Under the pieces are notes generated by a model. It was not told the origin of the DNA. It made no database searches and worked only from the letters and a program-made list of their open reading frames with translations. From Silene conica (Eukaryota > Streptophyta > Magnoliopsida > Caryophyllales > Caryophyllaceae), in NCBI GenBank assembly GCA_029255685.2, contig CM055313.2, forward strand, positions 27,772,579-27,836,578: 64,000 nt of DNA, given 5' to 3'. The number at the start of each line of letters is the position of its first letter. Within the stretch, counting starts at the first letter, position 1. This document shows, in pieces, positions 13,390-25,506 of this stretch. Both the position numbers and the translations under genes were made by a program.

Positions 13390-14311
13390 CTTTCCTGTAC
13401 GTATCACGTAAATTTGGCCCGTAAACAACACTTGAATGTGCATCCGGTTCCTTGCTCCGCATTATTACTCAAAATAGCTTCCGGAGGACGATTAAAGTTC
13501 AGTTTTGCCCACTTCCGCGTATTCCTACATTTAAAACATAGAAATGCCAAAGTAAACCGTTTCGGGAGAAATAGCAACTAAAAGTCACGAAAATATAAGA
13601 AAATACGTGCCAAAAGAATAAATAAAATGCATAAAATATGCACGTATCAAACTCGCCAAACCAAACCTTGCTTGTCCTCAAGCAAGCACTAAGACTCAAA
13701 AGAAAAGAAGACTTCTAATGGAACGGATTTCATACTCTTAGGACCAAACACAACACCATGCCCAACCAATTTAATGCAACTTTTAAAAAAAATAGGATCA
13801 AGCATAATGTCAAGAGCAAAACAAATTGAACATGTTGGAATAATATGCTAAACTTTCAACCTTGCAAGACGCATTCTAATTGGAATCTCGCGGTACGCTC
13901 GAGACACTCATGAAAGCAAAGGGTCAAATGTATATGTGAAAGATAAGAAGATAAATAAAAGTAAAGACTCTCACCTATCTGCGACCCATAAGAACATGCC
14001 TGCTGCAATCTAACATGAATAAAATCTCTACAATCGTACATATGCATTTCTACACTAGATAACCATGACACATGCCGAGGCAATTTTGGGATTGTGAGGC
14101 TAAAGGTAAGAAGGGTTTAAAATAAGTTATGGGAAGAAGGGTTAAACCGAGCTAACAACCATCTATCCATACTATAAGATCACTTCCATTACTTTTCAAA
14201 ACATGGCAATGCTCAGAATTTGAGAACAAAAATCACAATTTCTCCAATTTTCTCCTTCTCTTTCTTTCTTTCTTCCCTTTTTTTTTCAGAACCGTCCTGC
14301 TCAATGGTCGT

Positions 14312-14344
14312 GGTCGACCGACCTGTAATTTAGGTCGACCTACC
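14312..14344 (-). repeat. Phased dimer in inverted orientation (spacer of H)
   Basis: GGTCGACCGACC at 14312 and GGTCGACCTACC at 14333. This is the reverse complement of the other dimers, again at 21 bp, with one change in the second unit. Confidence 0.85.
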
Positions 14345-15629
14345 ACCCTTGAAAACAGGGCAGACTCGTTTTTTTTTCTGATTTGATATATATTTTTTTT
14401 TTCATTTCTTTCCTTCTCCCCTTTTTTTTCTTTTTCTTTTTCTCCTTTCCACCGTTCTTACAAAATCAAGATTTATCAATGAAGCACAAACCAAAAGATG
14501 GCCAAAACAGTCCCATCACTACATTACTAGCTCGGCTAGGGTAGGCAATTTTTAGGATGTAGCAAATGGGATAAAAGATTCAATTTGGCTATGTGAGGAT
14601 TGTGGGTAAAATGAGAAAAAGGGACCTCTACCACATGTGTCAACAAACCACAAACCCGAATGCATATAGGTATTAAGTAAACAAAATTCATGCTTATGCA
14701 CGTTGATATGACATGCCTCAAGAGGAGAAACTACTCACAAACCTACATGAAATCGGTCATGAATGTCACCGATTTATTAAGCTCTAATCCTTAAAATATG
14801 TAGTAGCTTGCCAAGAAGAGAGTCAAGTTTAATAATTTAGCATGAAATCAACAAAAATTCGTAGATAATGCAAAAGACTAGCTTGAAAATTTTTGAAAAA
14901 TGCAAGGCAAGGCAATAAGTGATATGTGAGGCATGAATCGTATTTTTCCGTTCCGACTCGACCTATAAGCTAAAGAACATGTGACAGAAAAGAACGCGCG
15001 ACAGAAAAAGGATGAAAATAAGAAAAACACCTAAAGGAATGAAAAACAAAAGACACCTAAACAATTGCAGACTCAAAAAGGAGTATGCAAACACCCTCCC
15101 CAAACCAAAACGCACAATGTCCCCATTGTGCTCATCAGCATACATCCACAGCATAGGGATGGGGATAGGCAGAAAAGAAACAAACAAAGAAAGGAAAAGG
15201 AAAAAGACTAGAAACTACAAAAGAGTCTAAGGAGGAAGGAGGGAAAAACTGGAAATCTAAAGGGAAATAAAAGAAAAAACTACTTACAAGATGGAGGGAG
15301 CTCCCCAAACCGAAACCCGAAGAGGGTAAGGTTAAGCACGTCCCTAGTCCTTTGGGTCAAACTCCGACCCAGAGCCATCTCCTTCTGCCTCCTCCTCTTC
15401 CTCATTATCAGACCCTATGCCTGTTCCCGAGGCAGAGCATGAAGCTTCACCGTAGTCACGACCGCCTGCGAGAGGTGTGTACCAGGTGGGGGTGAGTCCA
15501 AGGGCCGGTGGGGAGCCTACCCTGAGTAGCATACTCCGAGTAGCCCGGATACTGGTAGAGACTGTCGTTCAACTTTTTTTTGGTTGAACCGCCTGCAAAG
15601 GTCCGCCACCATGAGTGGGAGAGATCCGA

Positions 15630-15662
15630 GGTCGGTCGACCTAATTTTTGGGTCGGTTGACC
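15630..15662 (+). repeat. Phased dimer (spacer of H)
   Basis: Units at 15630 and 15651, 21 bp apart. The second unit has one C-to-T change (GGTCGGTTGACC). Confidence 0.85.
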
Positions 15663-15730
15663 TCTGTCCTTCATACCTGCTCTGTCAGATTTTATTCAAT
15701 GATGTCAGAATTTATTTAGTTCTGGCAGAA

Positions 15731-15763
15731 GGTCGGTCGACCCTTCTAACAGGTCGGTCGACC
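15731..15763 (+). repeat. Phased dimer (spacer of H)
   Basis: Exact 12-bp units at 15731 and 15752, 21 bp apart. Confidence 0.9.
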
Positions 15764-18700
15764 TACTTAACTGACGATTCCTCTCATTTTCCTGCAGAAT
15801 CTCAAAATCTCATCAAGGACTAAAACGGAAATTATAAAAAAACGTAAAATTAAGCTAGAACACGAGTTGCCTCCCGTTTAGCGCTGGTTTAAGAGGTCCC
15901 GCACGACCCTTTTACCTATCAAGAAGCATCCGAAAAAGGGTCAAAGTAAGAAACTTCAACCTTACCAATAAATTCGTTCTCTCCGCGGAAGTGCTTCACA
16001 TATTGGCCATTGACTTTGAACCTCTCACCGGATGAGGTTTCTAACTCTATTGACCCGAATTTTGAGATAGCTGTGATGGTGTAAGGTCCGCTTCACCTGG
16101 ATTTCAGCTTACCAGGAAAAAGACGAATACGAGCATTAAAAAGCAGCACCCTATCACCTACCTGAAAATCACGCTTAATGATTCTCTTGTCATGCCAGAG
16201 CTTTGTTTTCTCTTTATAAATCTTGGCATTATCATAGGCTAACAACCTGAATTCTTCTAACTCATTGAGCTGCAACAAACGTTTCTCACGGGAAAGATTA
16301 GGGTCTAAATTAAGATCACATATAGTCCACCAAGACTTACGTTCTAACTCTACTGGTAAATGACAAGTCTTACCATAAATCAACCGGAATGGTGACATTC
16401 CTATTGGGGTTTTGAACGCAGTTCTATAGGCCCATAAAACGTCATCAAGTTTTAGACTCCAATCTTTCCTAGATTTAGAAACAACTTTGGCTAGGGTCTC
16501 CTTGAGTTCCCTATTAGAGATTTCAACTTGACCACTAGTCTGAGGGTGATAAGTTAAACCCCTACGATGTTGGACACCGAATTTATTTAGCAAGTCACCT
16601 AAGCGTTTCTCCTAAAAATGCATACCTCCATCACTTATGACAACCCTAGGGACACCAAAACGAGGAAATATGATTTTTTTAAACATCTTAATAACAGCCT
16701 TTGCATCACAATGGGGAGTAGCAATAGCTTCTACCCACTTAGACACATAATCAACAGCAACAAGAATATACCTGTTACCTTGACTACTGGGAAAAGGTCC
16801 TTGATAATCAATGCCCCAGACATCAAAAATTTCTACCTCTAAAATACCAACCTGCGGCATCTCATGTCTTTTTGAGACATTCCCAGTTCTTTGACAGGCA
16901 TCACAGCTACCTACAAAATTCCTACAGTCAGCATGCAAAGTAGGCCAATAAAAACCGGACTGTAGTACCTTAGCCACGGTCCTAGATGGACCGTGGTGAC
17001 CACCATATGTAGAAGAGTGACATGCTTCCAGAATGTCCTTCACCTCCCATTGGAGGACGCATCTCCGGATAAGTCCATCTCCGCATTCTTTGAAAACATA
17101 AGGGTCATCCCAAAAATACTGTTTTGCATCAAACATAAATCTCTTCTTTTGTTGCCATGACAACTCAGGAGGGATTTTACCTGTGACAGCAAAGTTAGCA
17201 AAATCAGCATACCAAGGAGGGGGATAAGAACCTGAACTATTAATGATAAATAAACTCTCATTAGGAAATGAATCATCAATAGGTAAAGAATCTTTCCCAT
17301 CAGTCAGCTGAAGGCGAGATAGGTGGTCAGCTACCACGTTTTCCGCGCCTTTCTTGTCCCTAATCTCAATGTCAAACTCTTGGAGAAGGAGTATCCACCT
17401 TAAAAGCCTTGGCTTTGAATCTTTCTTTTGAAAAAGACCTTTCAAAGCTGCATGGTCAGTGTAAACAATTACCTTAATACCTACTAAATAGGACCTGAAT
17501 TTTTCTAAGGCAAAGATCACAGCTAGCATCTCCTTCTCAGTGGTGAAATAGTTGACTTGAGTCTCATCTAGGGTGCGGCTCGCATAGTATATAGCATTAA
17601 GAGCCCTGTTCTTCCTTTGACCTAGCACAGCACCTACAGCGTAGTCACTAGCATCGCACATGATCTCAAATGGGAGATCCCAATCTGGTGGCTGAATGAT
17701 TGGTGCTGACATCAAAGCTTCCTTCAACCTGTTAAAAGCTGAAAGACACTCATCAGTAAAATCAAAGACAGCATCCTTAAGGAGCAACTGTGTAAGTGGT
17801 TTAGCAATCTTAGAAAAGTCCTTAATGAAACGCCTGTAAAAACCTGCGTGTCCTAAGAAACTTCTCACCCCCTTAACATTAACAGGAGGGGGTAATTGCT
17901 CAATCACCTGCACTTTTGCTTTATCTACATGTATACCTTTATCAGAAATTAGATGCCCTAACACTACCCCCTCAGTAACCATGCACTGACATTTTTCCCA
18001 GTTTAAGACAAGGTTTACATCAATGCATCGCTGCAAGACTTTATCAAGATTAGCTAAACATTGATCAAAAGCATTACCATAAACAGAGAAATCATCCATA
18101 AATACCTCCATGATGTTTTCTATAAAGTCAGAAAAGATACCCATCAAACACCTTTGAAAGGTAGCAGGAGCATTACATAACCCAAAAGGCATCCTGCGAT
18201 ATGCAAAAATACCCTGTGGACATGTAAAAGTAGTCTTACTCTGATCATCAGGATGGATGGGAATCTGGAAAAAACCTGAATAACCATCTAGAAAACAGAA
18301 GAATTTATTAGAAGCCACTCTTTCAGTCATTTGGTCAACAAAAGGAAGGGGGAAATGGTCTTTCTTGGTGGCGACATTTAACTGTCTGTAATCAATGCAC
18401 ATCCGCCACCCAGTTACAACTCTGGTGGGTATTAACTCATTTTTATCATTTTTAAGCACTGTGGTTCCTCCTTTCTTAGGAACCACCTGAACTGGGCTAA
18501 CCCACTTGGATTTGCCAACTGAATAAATAATACCTGCATCAAGAAGTTTCATTACCTCAGCCATAACCACCTCCTGCATCTTAGGATTCAACTTACGCTG
18601 TCCCTGTCTATAAGGCTTATGCCCTTCCTCTAACTCTATTCTGTGCATGCAAACATCAGGGCTTATGCCCTTAATATCATCCAAAGAATAACCTAAAGAT

Positions 18701-19890
18701 TTCCTATTCTTTTTGAGAACAGTCATTAAAGCAGAAAGTTGGTTAGGGTCAAGTTTAGAACTAACGATTGTAGTGTACTGTTCAGTATCATCTAAGAAAA
18801 CATACTTAAGATTAGGAGGAAGTGGCTTACGCTCTGGTACCTTTACCTCAACGGCCTGAACAGAATCAGTACTAATGGAATAACACATGTTTACCAGATT
18901 TGCATTGGCCAAGCTTATGAGCTTCTCATTCTCTTCTTCAGTAAACTCATACTCCTCTATCTCTGCTTCTATCACCTCCAGCTCTTCAGCATCCTCAGCT
19001 GGATTACCTGCACACTTATCCAAAACTGTTAGATCATCTAAGGGATCCTTGGTCAAGGATTCCCTCCAATTAAGGATAACATTCCTGTCTATAATATCAA
19101 TGGAGCAACAAGTATCATCAGTGAAAGTAGTTGCCTTATGGGCAAGACTAAACTCGATAGTGTCATCTCCAACTTCTAAAGTAATGATCCCGCGTTTGAC
19201 ATCTATTACAGCCCCAGCTGTGTGTAAAAATGGTCTACCTAAAATAATAGGTATTTGACTATCCTCAACAATGTCTAAAACAACGAAATCAACAGGAATA
19301 AAGAACTTTCCCACTCTAACTGGGACATCTTCTAAGACCCCTAATGGTCTTTGGGTTGATCTATCAGCCATTTGTAGGGTAATATTGGTGACTTTAAGTC
19401 TACCTAAATTAAGTCTTTCACAAACAGAATAAGGCATAACACTGACACTAGCCCCTAGATCACAAAGGGCTTTCCCTATAATATGATTACCTATGGTACA
19501 AGGGATAGAAAAACTACCTGGGTCCTTTAACTTGGGTGCTATATTATTTTGTGAAAGAACATAACATTCCTCCACAAAAGCAACAGCACCGTCGTCCTGA
19601 AAATTCCTCTTACGACTCAAAATATCTTTCATGAATTTAGCATAAGAAGGTACCTGGGTAATTAAATCAGTAAAAGGGATGGTTACCTCAAGATTCTTCA
19701 CCATCTCCAAATACTTACCGAATTTCCGATCCTCTTTTGAATTTTTCAGTCTTTCGGGATAAGGAACGGTGACATTAGCCATAGGATCAGCAAACTTTGA
19801 CTTTTTCAGCTGTAATATCTCAGTGAGGCCTTGAATGAGGGATGGATCCAGCGATTCGGGAGTTAAAACTGCGTTCTGCTCAGGAATACT

Positions 19891-19923
19891 GGTCGGTCGA
19901 CCTGGTATAGGGGTCGGTCGACC
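19891..19923 (+). repeat. Phased dimer inside the gag-pol frame
   Basis: Exact units at 19891 and 19912. On the coding minus strand each unit is GGT CGA CCG ACC (Gly-Arg-Pro-Thr), and the 21-bp period keeps the frame (seven residues). Confidence 0.9.
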
Positions 19924-19983
19924 AGACGCTGTATCATCGAAATCTTTTTGTTTTGCAGAAACTGATCTCACGTCAGGTATCGA

Positions 19984-20016
19984 GGTCGGTCGACCTACAG
20001 TAGGGGTCGGTCGACC
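19984..20016 (+). repeat. Phased dimer inside the gag-pol frame
   Basis: Exact units at 19984 and 20005, 21 bp apart, 93 bp from the other coding dimer. Encodes GRPT-xxx-GRPT on the minus strand. Confidence 0.9.
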
Positions 20017-21241
20017 TCCTGACCTGTTCACGGGATCAATTTCTTTGTTTTGAACTTTAGCAGAATTATCCTCCGGGGCTGGTCCTTCATAAGCACGACC
20101 ACTCCTAAGATTTATAGCATTCAGCGTCTCCATGGGTCCTTCACAACTAGCTGGAGAGCTAGTTGTTTGGTTGGCTATGTTTATCAATTGTTCTCCAAAA
20201 GTCTTCATAGAAGCCACTTGAGCCTTTCCCATCTCCAAAACCTGTTTTGTTAGAGCATGAACAAGCTCTCTCAATTCCACAATCTCACCCGTGTTGTCAA
20301 CCGTAGTAACTAGGTTCGCACTTTCAAGCTTCAGCTGGGTTGCCTCAAGCTTTTTAAAACGGGCTTCAACGGTTGTCTCAAGAGCCAACACTCTATTCAT
20401 CTCCACATTCAGCCTTCGCGAATTCCCACGTGAACTCCCAAAGGCAGCCCTATGCACCGCCATGTCTTCAATGGTTTTCCAACCCTTCATATGGTTGGTG
20501 TTGTTCTGGAATCTCCCATTGGCGGCCGCATCAAGAATCACCTTATAGTCATCGTAAAGGGCGTTGTAAAATTGGTTACATAAGTACCATTGTTGAAAGT
20601 TATGGTGAGGGATAGAACGGACCAAATCCTTGAACCGATTCCATGCTTCACAAAATCCTTCATCCTGCCCTTGTTGAAAGTTAGTGATTTGGCTTCTCAA
20701 GTCATTGGCCTTTGCAAGAGGAAAGTATTTTCTATAAAAAGCCAATGCCAAGGAAGTCCAATTCGTAACCTCATCAGCTGCCCTATCAAGGTAACGGTAC
20801 CAATCTCGCGCGGCATCTTTCAAAGAATAAAGGAACATCATTCCCAGCACCTCATCCTGAGTCACCCCGGCAGGTATGCGTATGGAACAGCAATAATCCG
20901 TGAATGTCGTAACATGCTTCAACGGATCCTCGTTGGGTAGACCAGAAAACTGACTCCGTTCCACCAGAATGATGTGATTCGGGTGGAGCTCAAAGGAACC
21001 AGTGGTGGGAGTAGGCAAGGTGAATCCTTTTGGTAAATCTTGAACCTTTGGTTGTAGGTGATCATAAATAGTATCCATGTCTAAATAAGAGAGTACTCAA
21101 GCCTTCCTCTCAAAAACCTGTCTTCTAGTATGCAGAAAACAACACTAGAGGAAAAGGTAAGTAACGGTCTTAAGGAACCTAAGTTCCTTAAGACAAAAAA
21201 AAATAAAAAAACTAAAAACTAACAAACAAAATTATACCGTC

Positions 21242-21259
21242 TCCCCGGCAACGGCGCCA
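21242..21259 (-). other. Primer binding site of element H (tRNA-Asp)
   Basis: The minus strand reads TGGCGCCGTTGCCGGGGA, complementary to the 3' end of plant tRNA-Asp and typical of Athila/Tat elements. It lies five bases from the LTR. Confidence 0.9.
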
Positions 21260-21774
21260 AAATTTGACACCCGTCGTTGAGGGGTGCCAAAGATAAGATT
21301 TATAAAACCTCAGCTTAAACTAGATAGGATAAGTCAAGGGTCGATCCACAAGGAGATAAGGTTAATTATGTTTGTGAATTTAAAGTCTAATGCAAGTAAC
21401 CAAAAGGGGAGGGGTTGATTTAAGATTTGAACTAACAACTAAAAGAGCAAATAAACAAGAGAATTAAAATAAGGTAAAAAGGAGATTAGGAATGTAAAAC
21501 CCCTCGCGAAAGCGTAAAAGTAAACACACAAAACATGCCAAAAATGCAGCGGAATTAAAACTTTTGAAGAGATAACTAAAACATGCGAGGTGTCTTAACA
21601 ATATAAAACATGCGGAAGAAAGAAACATAAATAAGTATATAAGTGCGATACAAAAGCAGCCCGGGATAGCATATCCCTACAGGCACAATATACTGAAACA
21701 TAAGTCTAAGGTCTAGCTACACGATAAGGTAAAAGTCAACGATGAAGGATCATCGCTCGCTAGCCTCAACGTAA

Positions 21775-23058
21775 TGTTGGGAAATGTGTCCTCAACAATA
21801 GTGCGATCACGTAATTAAATCTCATGACGAGAATGCGCAAGGGATGATACGATTTTATATTAGTCAACTGACCAACATTAATCGGTAATGATTGGCTAGC
21901 TAGAGTTTTACATTACTGTCGTATGACGGTGGTGGTCAGTTGATCCCTTTAGGTCACACCTTTAGGACAATTCCCTTAATTGATAAAGTGATCAAATGTA
22001 TATTGATACGATTTGATCATATTCCTTAAACTCGTATATCGAGAAATTGTAGGTTAAATCTTAATGTAAGATTTTTGTTTAAAATTGAAATGTGTCAATT
22101 GTTAAACATTGAACGATATTTTATAATATCGTAATTAGAATGAATTGGGTTATAATAAATACAAAGGTTCTAAATCGTATTGACGATAATTATAAAATGT
22201 CATTTTACAATTGTAATTTCGAATTACTTGCTAATTAATAAATATGATTTATTTGTGAACAATATTTATAAGATAAATATTTATATGTTTTAAATGTTCC
22301 TAAAATATTTTATATCTTAATAACATATGAGATGTCACACCTTGTACAAATTGTACAATTGACAAATTGTAAAATGAAATCCATATTATGGATTAAGGGT
22401 GCCGGTTTTAGGTGAGGATGGTTAATGGCATGATTAGTGTTTATTAGTGTAAATAAACATAATCATTAAAGGTGTCTTGAAAGACTACCTATAGCCACCC
22501 TAAGATGCCTTGAGAAGAGAAGTTGTCCCTTGTTGCTCTTCCCTAAGGCCGGCTACCCCCCTCCCCATGCTCCTTGTGTAAATTGTTTAACAAGCTAGTG
22601 CATGTGTGTTATATAATAAACACAAAACCCTCATTCATACTCTCTCTTAGCCGAAATTATACTAAGTAAAGGAGAGATCATTCAACCTCATACATATATA
22701 TATATTATAAGATAATATAAACATACTAATAATAGTATTGATATAACATTCTAATTAGAGAGATTAGAGTTGTTTAAGGAAGTCCGTTTTCTTGTGCTAG
22801 CCTACTCGAGATTTCGGATCATTCAAGGGGTTGTCTTGGTGCATCCAAAGGAGGTATTCTTATTTGGGTACTAGGAGGATCATCCTTGCTTTATATTCGG
22901 ACCGAGTGTAAGGGTTCGAAAATTCTCTCATTTCCGCATTTTCATAGCATGCATAAGATCGTTAACAAGTATCTTAAAATGTTAATTAAAGGGTTAATTA
23001 AAGGTTTATGTTAGTATGAATAAAAGATTAGTTTATGAGTAACTAATAAAACCTAACA
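21775..23058 (+). repeat. 5' LTR of element C
   Basis: 1284 bp, TGTTGGGAAATG...CCTAACA. The first 23 bases can fold back (TGTTGGGA / TCCTCAACA). It would contain the promoter and the transcript start. Confidence 0.93.
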
Positions 23059-23060
23059 AT

Positions 23061-23072
23061 TGGTATCAGAGC
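23061..23072 (+). other. Primer binding site of element C (tRNA-iMet)
   Basis: TGGTATCAGAGC two bases after the LTR. Confidence 0.93.
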
Positions 23073-25506
23073 AATAGGTTGTTTGTATGCTTTCCGTTTA
23101 CGTTTTTACGGAGTTATAGAGATAACAATATAAAACTTGAAATTTTCGTTTAATATATGATATGCACGAAACTAAGCATGATTACCTACTGTTTTCTAAA
23201 ATGTTTTAGAATATTTGGAATATATTTTGCATGAATATTGATTAATGGTATATTAAATCTCGGATTTTATAGAGTTTTAATGGTTAAAATCGTTTATTTT
23301 GGGAAAAAAAATAGCTAAAATCATCTTTTGGTCGAGATTTTTCAGTATGTTATCACATGTATTTTCTATAATATGAATATGAATTTTCGTAAAATTATGG
23401 ACTTATAAAACGTGTGATATGAATTTTAAGTGTTAAAATGCAATAAGATGAATAAAAATGGGTTTGTATAGTTATATTATGAATTTGACTATAAAAATTT
23501 ATGAGGATGTCACATGCAATATTTAAAATTTATGTTGAATTTTCCAGAAATTTATCTCAAATATTGCAATATTATAGATTTTTAATGTAAAAATCGGGTA
23601 ATTAGTGACATTATTTCGACTTTAATAGTTTAAGTTGGAATTTGGCCATAAAATTTTAACACGATGTCATATATATTATTTCCAGCATGTATAAAATTTT
23701 CGAGAATTTTATCTTATTTTATGCTTGAGAAATAATTTTAAAGGTTAAAATCGTACGATATATGACAAAAATCGTTAAAATTTGCAATAGTTGTTAAAAT
23801 GGCCGAAAAATTTAACCCATATTAGCCATATATGATATGTTCATCATGAAAATTTTCTTGGGAGCCAAAAGTTTCAGATTTGATTTAATTTTAATTTGTT
23901 AAAAGTAGCATTTAAAATTGAATATTTAGAGTCATCCATTTAAAATTTCGGCTATGGGCAATGTGCCATTTAATTTTCTGTCCATTTTGTGTTCTTAAAA
24001 TGTTTTGGAAGGTATAAAAATATTATTAGTATTTAATTTGCATTTATGAAGTTAATTATAGAATTTTCCGACTTAAAATGCTCATTTTACGTCTTATTTA
24101 CGAAATAATGTTAAAACCGTACAAATACTAATATTTTAAGATTCTGAAAATTTTAAGAACATTATGGATTTTTCAAAATTTGAATTTTGAATTTTCGAAA
24201 TTTTTATGACTCTTTTGGATTTTATATTATTTTCCCGTAAAACCGAGTAATACTGATCAATATTGAAATATATTAAGTTAAGTCATGTTCAAAGTTTGAG
24301 TAAGACTAAATTTTGAATCCTATGCGAGTTAGGATGATTAACTTAAGGATGAAAACCGTTTCATAGAAATGCATAGTGTTGTTAAACGTTAAAACACGCG
24401 ATTCCATAAACCAAGGTTTACGATAACTATTTAAATAAGTGTTTTAAATAGGACGATTTGGCTTAGGGTTTGCATGTTAATTCATATTTTCATAAGCATT
24501 GCATATTATATTATGAATGTCATGATTTATTTTACGTAATTTTGGGAATTATGTAATTTACTTAGTATGGCCTTAGTTTTTAAATCGGTATTTCCCGTAA
24601 TGTAAGGGGTTACCGATTCGGTTGTAATTTTGTGATCTCGTATCACCCAATTGTAATTTATTTCTATTTTATAATGTATAAAGTAGACTAGAAAAGTTGT
24701 ATTTTTTGTAAAATCCGGAGTTCCTTGAAGACGGTGCCATTCGGAAAGGAGTTCCGACAAAGACGGTGTTTACCTCGAAGTGCGTGCCGCGTGAAGTTCA
24801 AGGGACCAAAGGAGTTGGTTTCCGAATTTGTACTTTTAATATTTCTTTTCTAGGAAAGGCCATACTAGGGTTTATTTTTATGCTTTTATTTGCTTTTATA
24901 TGTTTGCATGCATAGCCAAATCGTCATATATCGTCTCAAGCATTTATCGATTTAGTCGACCTAGTCATTTAATTTATCGATAATTCACCGACTTAGTTCA
25001 CTTAAACGGAGATAGATAATAATTTGACTAGATCTCTTACATATAAACATTGAGACTTAGCCTTACCAAAAAGTACGGACCCATGAATCCCTTCTTCACA
25101 AGGACGTAGGCTCGGCTACACCGGGGTACTAAAATTGTCACGTTGGGTAAGTGGGGTAATAAAGATTACACCTTGAAATTTGGTCGATCTCAACGAAAGT
25201 ATTCATAACCGTAGTTGCAATAAGTTCGGGCTAAAGATAATTTTAAGAAAATTGTCGACCGAGAGTTCTAAGAGTAGAACCGATTAAAGAGTTAATCCAC
25301 CAAATTATACGATACGGGTTGATCGAATCGGCTACACCGTGCTCGGATTAGTATGGGTTTGGGTCTCGGGATTGTTTACTTAATTGGGTAAGAGATCATT
25401 AAGTAAATATACTTAACATGTTTAAGTTTCTTAAATTTAAAATTACGAATTTTAAAATGATGTTGTTTTTCCTTTTATTATTGTAGTTTAATTTTCAACA
25501 TCATCA
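23073..25506 (+). other. Long 5' leader of element C
   Basis: 2.43 kb, AT-rich, without a long ORF, shared with A and B. It is unusually long for a copia element and probably holds packaging and dimerisation signals (inference). Confidence 0.7.

Larger units (their letters stand above)
12411..13649 (-). repeat. 3' LTR of element H
   Basis: About 1239 bp. On the minus strand it starts TGATACGTGCATATTTTATG and ends GGGTGTCA. It contains a G run at 12541-12554, absent from the other LTR, which reads only a short G tract at the same place. It holds two of the phased motif dimers. Confidence 0.9.
13650..15918 (-). other. 3' spacer of element H, no env-like ORF
   Basis: The region between integrase and 3' LTR, where some Athila elements keep an env-like ORF. 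Here the reading frames are all short (under 80 codons) and none has a signal peptide with a membrane anchor. The spacer holds pyrimidine tracts (14250-14450) and three phased dimers. The end next to the LTR (minus-strand GGTTTGGTTTGGCGAGTT) is the probable plus-strand primer. Confidence 0.6.
15919..21078 (-). pseudogene. Gag-pol polyprotein of element H, two nonsense codons
   Basis: One frame runs from the ATG at 21078 to a final stop at 15919-15921, broken only by TAG at 16612-16614 and TGA at 16093-16095. Order of domains: Retrotrans_gag type gag (about 20900-20490); a linker with GRPT heptads (20016-19891); aspartic protease with DLGAS (19447-19470); reverse transcriptase with FMDDF (near 18090-18110); RNase H with CDASDYAVG (near 17650); integrase HHCC zinc module (near 17010-16880); DDE core (first Asp near 16800, second near 16635). 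The TAG falls between the second Asp and the catalytic Glu of integrase. The TGA falls in the integrase C-terminal region, where a Trp codon is usual. The product would make virus-like particles, reverse transcribe and integrate. This copy could not make full integrase. No frameshift was found, so decay is slight. Confidence 0.92.

Noticed and set aside
13856..15532. Env-like gene in the 3' spacer of element H
   Set aside because: All frames are under 80 codons and no membrane-anchor pattern or splice acceptor was seen. I see no env remnant.
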